36,182 nt of DNA from an uncultured Clostridia bacterium (GCA_944381175.1 CALWKD010000002.1:1-36182); one strand, 5' to 3'. Positions 1-7,393 are shown, numbered from the stretch's first letter. Numbers and translations: made by a program. The notes: generated by a model not told the origin, from the letters alone.

Positions 1-333
1 AGTGGCATATCCATTTCCTCTATATTCACCCTTTATCACAATTCCTATTTCGTAAGAATTTTTTGTTTTATCAAACTTTGCATAAATTTCGCCAATAAAT
101 GTGTTTTCAGCTTTTATAAAGTAATAAAAATTTACAGGCTCATTCCCAATCCATTTTTTCGCCCAAACATTTGTCAATTCTTTTAAATCAGTTTGAATTG
201 TTCCATCTGCGCGATTATACCCTTCAAAGTTTAAATCATATCCCGCATTATAGTTCATTGTAATAGGGTCCTCTTTCATCTCTTTTTTAAACCATAAATC
301 TTCTTTTTGTGGCACAATCAATTTTAAATTCAT
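1..333 (-). CDS. GNAT-family N-acetyltransferase (C-terminus outside window)
   Basis: The first 111 codons of a GCN5-related acetyltransferase are present; the rest runs off the left edge. The ATG at 333 has a GGAG seven bases upstream. Near the window edge the protein reads GEYRGNGYA, which fits the R/Q-x-x-G-x-G/A acetyl-CoA pyrophosphate loop (motif A), preceded by a beta strand EIGIVIKG as the fold expects. The N-terminal part resembles RimJ/RimL-like enzymes. The substrate cannot be told. The gene starts 15 bases after the stop of the HD-like gene and is the last visible gene of a minus-strand operon running from 2741. Confidence 0.85.
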   Translation of the reverse strand, partial: MNLKLIVPQKEDLWFKKEMKEDPITMNYNAGYDLNFEGYNRADGTIQTDLKELTNVWAKKWIGNEPVNFYYFIKAENTFIGEIYAKFDKTKNSYEIGIVIKGEYRGNGYAT

Positions 334-348
334 ATATACTCCGATTTT

Positions 349-873
349 TTATAATCTTTCCCAATTTTCACCGAAAATAGCTTGCATTATATTTTCGTAT
401 TTGTCTTTAAAAGTTTCTTTTGTTCTATCACTTAAATCGTCATAATCTTTTTGAAAACCTTGAATGAACATACTTATATCATTTAAAGTCATTTTACCCA
501 TAGTAAAAGACTTAAAGAAAATCATTGGTATATTGTCAAAATGAGCAAGTATATCGGCATCGCAAACGCATAATTCTTCTATATTTTCTGCATTCTTTGA
601 ACTTCTGTAGTGCAAAACACAATTCACAACCCTTTCTTTTTTGTCTTGTTGATATTTTAAGTTTGTTAAGATTTCTTCGGCGTTTATTTGCTCCGTAAAG
701 GATTTTAAATGTTCAAAATTGTCAATAAATTCTTCCTTTATGTTTTTAACAACATTGTATGCCAACTCGTAATCTTGTTTTGATATTTCTTTCTTATTTA
801 GGACAGACTGCAATTCTTCTTCATCAATAACTACTGCCGTTCCGTTTAGAAAAACAACTATATCAAGAAACAA
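349..873 (-). CDS. Protein resembling the C-terminal half of an HD-domain phosphohydrolase, no clear start
   Basis: A 174-codon open frame. Residues about 85-135 (HYRSSKNAENIEELCVCDAD followed by ILAHFDNIPMIF) resemble the C-terminal part of HD-superfamily phosphohydrolases, where an H-R-x-S/G stretch is followed by the last metal-ligand Asp in a C-x-A/C-D-A-D motif. No H...HD signature is visible in the first 80 residues, so either the N-terminal half is lost or this is a divergent family. There is no ATG in frame: the frame is open from a TGA at 907-909 and offers only TTG (873) as a normal start, 13 bases after an AAGGA. An ATG at 878-876 with better spacing is in another frame and stops after six codons. 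Truncation or an early frameshift is therefore possible. It lies 23 bases downstream of the nucleoside phosphorylase in the same operon. Confidence 0.5.
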   Translation of the reverse strand: MFLDIVVFLNGTAVVIDEEELQSVLNKKEISKQDYELAYNVVKNIKEEFIDNFEHLKSFTEQINAEEILTNLKYQQDKKERVVNCVLHYRSSKNAENIEELCVCDADILAHFDNIPMIFFKSFTMGKMTLNDISMFIQGFQKDYDDLSDRTKETFKDKYENIMQAIFGENWERL

Positions 874-896
874 ATCATCTTCAAAAATCCTTGTTT

Positions 897-1679
897 TTAA
901 TGTTTTTCATCATCATTATTTGATTTTTTCGTTTTACAAATTTCTTGTGCAAGTTTAAGGGCAATTTGAAAATTTTCAAGATTATGATTTGCTTCGTGAA
1001 GTTTTTTATCTTCCCATTCTGGCGCATCAAGCAGGTCTCCGTTTACTAAAAAATAGTATAGTTCTTTACCACGAAAATCGCAAACTGCTTGAAGTGCAGA
1101 GCACTCCATTTCAACTGCAATACAACCTTCATCTTTGCGCTTCTTAAAATTATTTTTTGTCTCTCGATAAAAAGCATCGGTTGTCCACACTCTGCCAGCA
1201 ACATATGGAATTTTATTATCTTTCATAAATTTTTCAACAACTTTTGCATTTTTGATTTTAATGTAATCTTTTGCTCTTGCATAGTGATAAGAAGTGCCTT
1301 CATCTCTATAGGCATAAGTTGGAACCACCACCTTATTATGACAAATTTCCTTATCAAGTGAACCAGCAGAACCAAACACAAGAAACTTATTTGTGTCGAT
1401 ATATATTGCAGAATCTTCAAGAATTCCGACAGACGCAGGGGCTCCAAGTAAAGTTTTATAAAATCCTAAATTTAAATTTTTATATTTAAAAGCATAGAAA
1501 GGATATGTCCCATTAACACCTTTAAAAAATCCCACGATTTTTGGCTTAAAATTTGCAACAACATATTCTTCAATTTCGTATGAAAAAGTTACAATACAAA
1601 TATCACATTTCACTCTTTTCTCATTAGGTATAGGATTTATTATTGCTTCGCTTTCATTATCAAAACTTTCTGTTATCAT
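897..1679 (-). CDS. Nucleoside phosphorylase (PNP/UDP phosphorylase family)
   Basis: A 260-residue member of the PNP_UDP_1 superfamily, which splits purine or pyrimidine nucleosides with phosphate to a free base and ribose-1-phosphate. Family marks: the phosphate/ribose-site strand LVFGSAGSLD (about residues 99-108), TDAFYRET (about 167-174), the ribose-binding A-V-E-M-E-C-S-A (about 188-195), and an acidic GDLLD near residue 215 in place of the usual S-D. Length is normal. The N-terminus carries about 25 extra residues before the first core strand. The ATG at 1679 has AAAGGAG seven bases upstream and overlaps the stop of a 20-codon ORF (ATGA), suggesting coupled translation. Base specificity cannot be called from sequence alone. 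A salvage role is likely, but the company of acetyltransferases leaves a specialised role open. Confidence 0.85.
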   Translation of the reverse strand: MITESFDNESEAIINPIPNEKRVKCDICIVTFSYEIEEYVVANFKPKIVGFFKGVNGTYPFYAFKYKNLNLGFYKTLLGAPASVGILEDSAIYIDTNKFLVFGSAGSLDKEICHNKVVVPTYAYRDEGTSYHYARAKDYIKIKNAKVVEKFMKDNKIPYVAGRVWTTDAFYRETKNNFKKRKDEGCIAVEMECSALQAVCDFRGKELYYFLVNGDLLDAPEWEDKKLHEANHNLENFQIALKLAQEICKTKKSNNDDEKH

Positions 1680-1738
1680 AATAACTCCTTTTTTGCACCT
1701 ATGGCTAAAATAATTTCATCTAATTTTGTCTTTTCCAT
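1676..1738 (-). CDS. 20-residue small ORF translationally coupled to the nucleoside phosphorylase
   Basis: ATG at 1738 follows AAAGGAGAAAAA, an excellent ribosome binding site. The frame encodes 20 residues (begins MEKTKLDEII, ends GAKKELL) and stops at a TGA that overlaps the ATG of the phosphorylase gene (ATGA at 1679-1676). The arrangement looks like a leader or coupling peptide, or the short remnant of a decayed gene. No family was recognised. Expression is inferred only from the ribosome binding site and the exact stop-start overlap. Confidence 0.45.
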   Translation of the reverse strand: MEKTKLDEIILAIGAKKELL

Positions 1739-1749
1739 TTTTTCTCCTT

Positions 1750-2250
1750 TTAAGCTTTAAATCTTTCTTGAATTTTTTTATAGTCAATTTCTCGACTTTT
1801 TGGTATCTCTCGCCACATATTTGGATTTTTATCGCGTGGCTCTGGGGTGCCATTTTCCATTTCTCTAAAAAGAACATCATAGACTTCATCATAGTCAGCC
1901 TGCAAGAGAATTAGCGGTTCTTCTATGCCAGCCTCGGCAATTTTCTCTTTAAAGTGTTCGTGCAGTCTTTTATACATCAAATGATAATTTCCAGAATCTG
2001 GATTTGATTGATTTAAGATTTTAATCTGTGGCAATGTAAAACATTCCTGCACGGCGTCAAAAATCTTGTCATAGAAGATTTCCATATTTTCTTCTTTGTC
2101 TAACAAATCCAAAACTTCTCCGGTTATTCCCTGTGGATAAAAATCACGCAATATATTTAAGGCTTCGTCTGCCACACTATTGGTCAAATCAATAAGTTGT
2201 GTGGCGATAATTTGCTTTCCGTATAATTCTTCGGCTTCTTTTCTTTTCAT
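1750..2250 (-). CDS. Uncharacterised 166-residue protein
   Basis: No family was recognised. The protein is soluble, acidic and mostly helical by eye, has a central NYHLMYKRLHEHFKEK segment and ends in a K/R-rich stretch. It has no signal peptide or membrane segment and one Cys. Its ATG overlaps the stop of the upstream acetyltransferase (ATGA at 2250-2247), so the two are translationally coupled and probably work in one process. Only 11 bases separate its stop from the start of the 20-codon ORF before the nucleoside phosphorylase. Confidence 0.75.
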   Translation of the reverse strand: MKRKEAEELYGKQIIATQLIDLTNSVADEALNILRDFYPQGITGEVLDLLDKEENMEIFYDKIFDAVQECFTLPQIKILNQSNPDSGNYHLMYKRLHEHFKEKIAEAGIEEPLILLQADYDEVYDVLFREMENGTPEPRDKNPNMWREIPKSREIDYKKIQERFKA

Positions 2251-2741
2251 ATCTTCTCCTTTTTAGCACTGCACTTTGTGTCATTTTCATAAGTTATATA
2301 TTTCTCTTTATTTAATTCCATTTTAATGTGAGTTTGTGTTTGTTCAATTTCTTCAAAACCAAGTTTAAAATACAGATTTTTAACAGGATTTGTTTTAAAG
2401 CATTGAATATGAACTTCATTTTTCAAATGCTCTTTTATGGCATTTTTCAAAATTTCTGTTCCAACACCTTTTCCCTGATATTCGGGTTTGATAATAATAT
2501 TTACAATTTCGTATTTGTTTCCGCATAATTTATCGTCAAAGTATCCAACATCTTTCCCATCAAGAACAATAATTTTAATTCTATCTCTTTGATTTTTAAT
2601 GTAGTTATCAAAAAACTCGTGTTGCTTCTCATCGTCCCACAAGCCCCAAAAATATTTAACATATTCTTGATAAGCTTGCTTTTTCAAATCATAAACAAGA
2701 TTGTAATCATTGTCATTATAATTTTTAAATGTGTATTTCAT
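2247..2741 (-). CDS. GNAT-family N-acetyltransferase
   Basis: A complete 164-residue GCN5-related acetyltransferase. Motif A is clear: IVNIIIKPEYQGKGVGTEIL at about residues 80-99, with the Q-x-K-G-x-G acetyl-CoA loop. Motif B follows as NPVKNLYFKLGFEEIE (about 119-134), with the usual Y-x-K-x-G-F. The substrate is unknown. The start ATG has AAAAGGAG upstream. This is the first gene of the minus-strand accessory operon. A weak TTGGTG-16-TATGAT promoter overlaps the terminator of the upstream peptide unit, so the promoter is uncertain. Confidence 0.9.
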   Translation of the reverse strand: MKYTFKNYNDNDYNLVYDLKKQAYQEYVKYFWGLWDDEKQHEFFDNYIKNQRDRIKIIVLDGKDVGYFDDKLCGNKYEIVNIIIKPEYQGKGVGTEILKNAIKEHLKNEVHIQCFKTNPVKNLYFKLGFEEIEQTQTHIKMELNKEKYITYENDTKCSAKKEKI

Positions 2742-2798
2742 AATAGTTCTCCTTTTATTTTATCAAAATTTTATTTTTAATCATAGCATTTAACAAAA

Positions 2799-2827
2799 AA
2801 GCACCAATCTTTTTGCGATTGGTGCTT
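2799..2827 (-). terminator. Intrinsic terminator of the small-peptide unit
   Basis: On the minus strand an 11-bp perfect stem (AAGCACCAATC with GATTGGTGCTT) and a seven-base loop are followed at once by a TTTTTTG tract. It lies downstream of the 31-residue ORF and upstream of the acetyltransferase operon. About 105 bases between the ORF stop and this stem hold nothing else recognisable apart from an AT-repeat run (ATATATATAT). Confidence 0.8.
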
Positions 2828-2934
2828 ATATTTTTGCTATCTGTTTGTATATCCTCATTATTTTTTAATCTATGTTTTGTCCTATCTATTTATTTAGTAG
2901 ATTTCTTTTAATAGATCTCTTGATATATATATAT

Positions 2935-3030
2935 TTAAACAATCATATTGGCACCAATGCAAAAAGAATATCCGCAATCAAACGCTGATACGCCATGATT
3001 TTTGGTTTGCATAGGTGTCAAATTTCTCAT
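2935..3030 (-). CDS. 31-residue Cys-containing peptide in its own transcription unit
   Basis: ATG at 3030 encodes 31 residues. The N-terminal half is polar (starts MRNLTPMQTKNHG) and the C-terminal half is hydrophobic with two Cys in DCGYSFCIGANMIV, spacing C-x4-C. The start has AAGGA five bases upstream and a further AAAGGAG ten bases beyond. It has a consensus promoter at 3063-3091 and a strong terminator at 2799-2827, so it forms an independent short transcript. The make-up (charged leader, short Cys-bearing hydrophobic C-terminus) would suit a secreted signal peptide or modified-peptide precursor, but no maturation or export gene adjoins it and no family was recognised. Alternatively the transcript is a regulatory RNA and the ORF is incidental. 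Confidence 0.5.
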   Translation of the reverse strand: MRNLTPMQTKNHGVSAFDCGYSFCIGANMIV

Positions 3031-3062
3031 AATTTGTCCTTGTTTACTCCTTTATTAGTCAA

Positions 3063-3091
3063 AGTATAACATAAACAAAACTAAATTTCAA
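3063..3091 (-). promoter_or_regulatory. Sigma-A type promoter of the small-peptide unit
   Basis: On the minus strand: -35 TTGAAA (3091-3086), 17-base spacer, -10 TATACT (3068-3063). Transcription would begin near 3056, about 26 bases before the ATG at 3030. Confidence 0.75.
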
Positions 3092-3139
3092 TAGTTATTT
3101 TAAAAATTTTCAAAATGCAGAATTTTAATCAAAATTTGC

Positions 3140-5446
3140 TTAATTTTTGATTGTAAGATATCCATTCCTTCCAAGTTCTTCACTATATCCAGCAAAAGCA
3201 AGTGTTTTGTCTGTCAATCTTGAATCAAAATTTGGAAGACTAACACAACTTTTAAACATACCTACAGATTTTTGAACCTCATTTTCTCCATGCATGCCTG
3301 TCAAAACATTTTGCAATGTCCAACCTGTTTTTGTGTTTTCATCATACTCCGAAATGTAAATTATTTCCAATGCCGTGCACTCCGAAAACATAGAAGCAGA
3401 CGAAATCACATTGAATGTGTCAAACGAAGATAAATCAATTTCAGTCAAGGAATAGCATCTTCTAAACATACCTGCCAAACTGGTTACATTTTTTGTGCTC
3501 CAACCTGACAAATCAACCCGCTCTAAAGATATACAATTATAAAACATTCCATTTGTAGCAAACCCTGTATTAAACCAAGCAGCTTCTGGACCGACAGACA
3601 CCAAACTTGACGTATCCCAATCTGAAAGGTCCAATTCAATCAGTGATTCACAATTTCTAAACATTCCGTCAAACACGGTAACATTTTCTGTTGTCCAATT
3701 GTCTCCCCAAGTGATATTTTTTAAATTTACACATCCGCTAAATACATAACCCATATGAGTAACATTTGAAGTATCAAATGTTGACAAATTTATAGAAGTT
3801 ATTGCACTACATCCTGCAAACATTCCAGAATCTGAAAGTGATAGATGCATCCCAAAATATTGTGCAGATGTGGTGTCATATCTACTTAGATCAATTTCTG
3901 TAAGTGATGTGCAGTTTTGAAACATTCCAAAGAAATATACAACATTTGAAGTATCCCAACCATCACCATAAATAATAGTTTCAAGTGAGGTACAATTGTA
4001 AAATGTGCCAAGCATATTTGTTACATTTGAGGTTTCAAATGATGACAAGTCAAGGGTCTTTAACAAACTACAACCATTAAAAAGCCCATTATTTGACATA
4101 TTTGTCCAACTTGGATTACCACCAACACTTGCAAATGTCGTCACTTTGCTTGTGTCAAAGTTTGCCAAATTTATGTCTGTCAAGCCACTACAACCACCAA
4201 ACATAGATCTCATATCTGTGACTTGAGTTGTGTCTAGTGGTGTCACATCCAGTTCTTTAAGCCCCGAACATCCGTTAAACATATTTCCCATATTCGTCAC
4301 TTTGCTTGTATTCAAAGGAGTCAAATCTATCTCGGTCAATCCTGAACAATTACAAAACATAGAGCTCATATCTGTAACATTTTGCGTTTTAAGTGGAGAC
4401 AAATTGATATTGGTCAAACTACTACACCCATGAAAGACACCCGCCATATTTGTAACATTAGTTGTATTAAATGAAGATAAATCAATCTCTGTTAAACCTG
4501 AGCAATTGCGAAAGATATAACCAATATTTGTGACACTTGCTGTATCAAAATTTGTCAAACTCAAACTAGTTAACCCTGAACATCCATAAAACATCGAATT
4601 CATATTGGTGACACTTGCTGTATTAAAACTTGACACATTCAAACTTTCCAAACTAGAACAATTTTGAAACATATTATTCATTGTCCTTACTTTTGCCGTG
4701 TCAAAAGTAGATATATTTATGTTTGCCAAAGATGTGCAACTTGAAAACATATATGTCATATTTGTAACATTGCTTGTATCAAAGTTTGATAAGTCTAATG
4801 TGGTTAGCGATGAGCAACTTGAAAACATTTGAAGCATTGTCGTCACACTTGAAGTGTCAAAATTTGACACATCTATTTTATTTAGTGCAAAGCAATGATA
4901 AAACATACTACTCAAATTGTTTGTTTCGTTTGTAACTTTAAAATTGTTTAAAACAATCTCTTCTGCACCAGTCAAATTATAGAAAGAATTTGACATATCC
5001 TGACTTGCGACTATATCCTCATCGGACAATATGTAGACAGTGTAAGTTCCGTCATCATTTGAAATTCGGTAGAGTTCCACAGTGACCAGATCCCAAAGAA
5101 GCGAGGAGCCAGTCTCACCATCAAGGACATTTTCGCCGTTCTCGATGTAGGAGACATTGTAAATTTCTTGATCGCCGTCAGTCACAATTTCCTTTGTGGT
5201 GTAATAATCAAAAACCACTCTTTTGATGTTTGAGTTTTCTGATGTGTAAGATGTTGACGCTTTTATTGCTTGATTGAGAGTCCTTCCGTTGTTTATGTCA
5301 GCAGCGGTGTAATAAATTTCTGTCTGATTTCCGAAATTGGCGTTTATTGCCGAGAAAACAATAATAAAACACGAAAGAAGAAGTGTCACCACAAACAACA
5401 CCACATATAAAAGCGTCAAAGTCTTTCTGCTAAGCTTGTTGTTCAT
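3140..5446 (-). CDS. BspA-like (DUF285) leucine-rich repeat surface protein
   Basis: 768 residues. An N-terminal hydrophobic segment (about residues 9-33) ends in SAINANFG and acts as signal or anchor. A unique region of about 120 residues follows, then about 20 tandem 23-residue DUF285/BspA repeats (about 160-735) of the type L-x-x-I-D-L-S-x-F-D-T-S-x-V-T-N-M-x-x-M-F-x-x-C-S. Each repeat carries one Cys, giving a ladder of unpaired Cys along the predicted solenoid. There is no LPXTG motif or C-terminal membrane segment. The end (GRNGYLTIKN) resembles the usual close of these proteins. Known relatives are surface proteins and adhesins of oral and gut bacteria and mycoplasmas. The ATG lies 17 bases inside the end of the SipW-like peptidase gene, and its signal region ends in the same A-N-F-G as the TasA-like protein, so processing by that peptidase is likely (inference). 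Confidence 0.9.
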   Translation of the reverse strand: MNNKLSRKTLTLLYVVLFVVTLLLSCFIIVFSAINANFGNQTEIYYTAADINNGRTLNQAIKASTSYTSENSNIKRVVFDYYTTKEIVTDGDQEIYNVSYIENGENVLDGETGSSLLWDLVTVELYRISNDDGTYTVYILSDEDIVASQDMSNSFYNLTGAEEIVLNNFKVTNETNNLSSMFYHCFALNKIDVSNFDTSSVTTMLQMFSSCSSLTTLDLSNFDTSNVTNMTYMFSSCTSLANINISTFDTAKVRTMNNMFQNCSSLESLNVSSFNTASVTNMNSMFYGCSGLTSLSLTNFDTASVTNIGYIFRNCSGLTEIDLSSFNTTNVTNMAGVFHGCSSLTNINLSPLKTQNVTDMSSMFCNCSGLTEIDLTPLNTSKVTNMGNMFNGCSGLKELDVTPLDTTQVTDMRSMFGGCSGLTDINLANFDTSKVTTFASVGGNPSWTNMSNNGLFNGCSLLKTLDLSSFETSNVTNMLGTFYNCTSLETIIYGDGWDTSNVVYFFGMFQNCTSLTEIDLSRYDTTSAQYFGMHLSLSDSGMFAGCSAITSINLSTFDTSNVTHMGYVFSGCVNLKNITWGDNWTTENVTVFDGMFRNCESLIELDLSDWDTSSLVSVGPEAAWFNTGFATNGMFYNCISLERVDLSGWSTKNVTSLAGMFRRCYSLTEIDLSSFDTFNVISSASMFSECTALEIIYISEYDENTKTGWTLQNVLTGMHGENEVQKSVGMFKSCVSLPNFDSRLTDKTLAFAGYSEELGRNGYLTIKN
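3235..4966 (-). repeat. About 20 tandem DUF285/BspA repeats (69 bp period)
   Basis: Coding repeat array. Twenty copies of the M/I/V/L-F-x-x-C hallmark are spaced mostly 23 residues (69 bp) apart. Longer copies occur near the middle and toward the C-terminus, where inserts such as GGNPSWTNMSNNG extend the unit. Copies are diverged at DNA level but share blocks such as NVTNM and DLSSF. Boundaries are approximate. Confidence 0.85.
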
Positions 5447-6635
5447 TTATTCTCCTTCTGATGTTTTTCATCCTTTTTTCTTTTGCTTTTTGCTCCTTTG
5501 TTATCTTCTCTTTCTCCGCCAAATAATATTTTGCCACTTTTTCAGGCTTCTCTCCGTCTTTCAACTTTTTTTCACATTCCCTATTCAAATTTAGGAGTTT
5601 TTCCATCCCAGAAAGAAGAATTCTTTTTCTCAAATAATACTTCTTTATGCTTGTCGGAGCAGTGCCGTCTTTCCAAAGAAGTGATATATATGTCTGTTTT
5701 TCGCCTTCATCCGCCTGTGCCAAAACCTTGTATTTTGTCTTTTTGTCCATAGAAAAACCAATTCCATTTTTCACGCATATCTCATCTGTGAGTTTTCTCT
5801 TTTCTTCAACGACATCAAGTTCGAGTTTTGCCCGTTGGATGTCCTTTGCAAAAGAAAGAACAATCAGCACTGTGAAGATTGCAAAAGGTATCAATATAAG
5901 CAAAATGAAGTTTGTGTTGTTTGTCAAAGAATTGAGCAAAACCGCCAAACCTCTTGCAAAAGCAGAGTTGTTGTGAATACCAATCACATAATCCTCGTTT
6001 GTCATAAAATTGTCAACTCCAGCATTTGAAGTTCCTCTTGTCTCAAACCACCTTTGACCCTTTTGATCTTCATAAATCGCTGAGATTTGATGAAAGACAA
6101 TCATACTTCCCGCTTTTGCCGCCTGTTTTATTTCCTTGCTTTGAAAGCCGAAAAAGTTTGAAAAAGTTACATCGGACTTCGTTTTTGTGTCATCAAGATT
6201 TAACTTTGTCGATGTTTCCCTGTCAAAAGTCGAAAAACTGTCCTTATACACATAGAAAGCAATGTTGTCTCCGACCCTCAAAGTGTCAACATCCACTGAT
6301 TTCACCACGATGTTCTCTCCCACGTCGAAACCACTCTCTTCCATACTTCCGCTGGAAATCCTCATCAAACTGTAACCCGCAAAAGTCGGAACGGTTCCAT
6401 TCACACGAGAGACTATGCAAGAGATGCACAAAAGGGAAGCAAAAATTATAATGGCAACAAAAAAGACATTGAGAACAATTGAAAATGCCTTTTTAACTCC
6501 AGTGTTTTCCTTCAAAAGTTTTTCATTAACTTTCCTTTTCTTTGAATACTTGGAGTTCAGTCTTTTGGCAACTTTCTTTATTTTCCTCTCAACGCTGTAA
6601 TCTTCTATAGTTGAACCATCTTGCACAATCGACAT
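5430..6635 (-). CDS. sipW: SipW-like (ER-type) signal peptidase I with long cytoplasmic tails
   Basis: 401 residues, about twice the usual length of SipW. The core matches ER-type signal peptidases: a first membrane helix (about 50-75), nucleophile Ser97 in R-I-S-S-G-S-M-E-E, His182 in V-F-H-Q-I where bacterial LepB-type enzymes have Lys, and ETRGTSNAGVDNF with Asp208 as the third catalytic residue, then a second helix (about 242-263). Extra parts are a basic N-terminal tail of about 48 residues, an insert of about 35 residues between the Ser and His strands, and a highly charged C-terminal tail of about 140 residues with likely coiled coil. In Bacillus, SipW matures TasA and related fibre proteins. 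Here the gene sits between two candidate substrates. AAGGGGA precedes the ATG. The role in exporting its neighbours is inferred from context. Confidence 0.9.
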   Translation of the reverse strand: MSIVQDGSTIEDYSVERKIKKVAKRLNSKYSKKRKVNEKLLKENTGVKKAFSIVLNVFFVAIIIFASLLCISCIVSRVNGTVPTFAGYSLMRISSGSMEESGFDVGENIVVKSVDVDTLRVGDNIAFYVYKDSFSTFDRETSTKLNLDDTKTKSDVTFSNFFGFQSKEIKQAAKAGSMIVFHQISAIYEDQKGQRWFETRGTSNAGVDNFMTNEDYVIGIHNNSAFARGLAVLLNSLTNNTNFILLILIPFAIFTVLIVLSFAKDIQRAKLELDVVEEKRKLTDEICVKNGIGFSMDKKTKYKVLAQADEGEKQTYISLLWKDGTAPTSIKKYYLRKRILLSGMEKLLNLNRECEKKLKDGEKPEKVAKYYLAEKEKITKEQKAKEKRMKNIRRRINEQQA

Positions 6636-6690
6636 ATCTTCCCCTTAAGAAATATTTTAAGCCCTCAAAAATCGGGTGAAAATTTTAATT

Positions 6691-6726
6691 AAGTCCCTAA
6701 GATGTCATCTCTCATCCTAGAGACTT
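6691..6726 (-). other. Intercistronic stem-loop between TasA-like and sipW-like genes
   Basis: On the minus strand a 14-bp stem (6726-6713 with 6704-6691; two G-U pairs) closes an eight-base loop, 10 bases after the TasA-like stop. It is followed by AATTAAAATTTT rather than a clean U-run. It may be a leaky terminator or an mRNA 3'-end protector that keeps the structural protein more abundant than the peptidase. The stem is seen; the role is inferred. Confidence 0.6.
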
Positions 6727-6736
6727 ATTAAATCAA

Positions 6737-7360
6737 TTAGGCTCCAACACCTCCAAGATTCCAGTTTACTGAACCATCAAATGAAGCGTTGTTGTCTGGA
6801 TTTGTGATGCTGATAATAACATAAAGTGTAACTGTTTCGCCACCTTCAACTGTTATTGCTGTGGTTTTATCTGCAGAAACAGATAAATCTTGTGCAACCC
6901 CTTCGCCTTCTTTATACTTGTATGTAACTGTCAAATTGTCAAAACTTCCAGACTGTGTTCCAACAATTGTGAAGTTTTCACCACTTTCGCCTGTGTTTAC
7001 GACAGTGTATTTGAAGATAACATTGTCTGTTGCTGTCAACACAAGTCCGTTTACCTCATTGAAAGTTTGCGTTGCTTGTTCGTCGCCTGTTTCGATATCA
7101 TCAGTAAATTCAATTGTGTTTGGTGTTGATGTGCCTGATGTGGTCAGGTCTGTCCAACCTTCCTCATCAGTCACTTCTGCGCCAATCTTGTAAGCTCCAG
7201 TAATTGAAGCGTTTACGTGATGAGCGGTGTAACCTCCACCAAAATCACCACCAAAATTTGCACTTCTTGCGGCAAACACAACCACAACTGCAACTATCGC
7301 TGCAACAACAATGAGTGCAAGTGCTGAAATAGAAATTGCTATTTTCTTTTTTGATGACAT
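6737..7360 (-). CDS. TasA/CalY-like SipW-dependent exported protein
   Basis: 207 residues. A very hydrophobic N-terminal helix (about residues 6-31) ends in AARSANFG, then a Gly-rich stretch GGDFGGGYTAHH. The remaining 165 residues are acidic, free of Cys and rich in beta-forming T/V/G, with VIFKYTVVNTGESG and ETVTLYVIISITNPD. This is the pattern of the jelly-roll sandwich found in TasA, CalY and other proteins with SipW-dependent signal peptides. The gene is followed by a SipW-like peptidase, the same pairing as sipW-tasA in Bacillus although the order is reversed. The ATG has AAAAGGAG eight bases upstream. It is first in the operon, behind a strong promoter and a long leader, which suits a highly expressed structural protein. 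Fibre formation is inferred, not shown. Confidence 0.75.
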   Translation of the reverse strand: MSSKKKIAISISALALIVVAAIVAVVVVFAARSANFGGDFGGGYTAHHVNASITGAYKIGAEVTDEEGWTDLTTSGTSTPNTIEFTDDIETGDEQATQTFNEVNGLVLTATDNVIFKYTVVNTGESGENFTIVGTQSGSFDNLTVTYKYKEGEGVAQDLSVSADKTTAITVEGGETVTLYVIISITNPDNNASFDGSVNWNLGGVGA

Positions 7361-7393
7361 TTAGTTTTCTCCTTTTAAAATTTTTCCTCCCCG

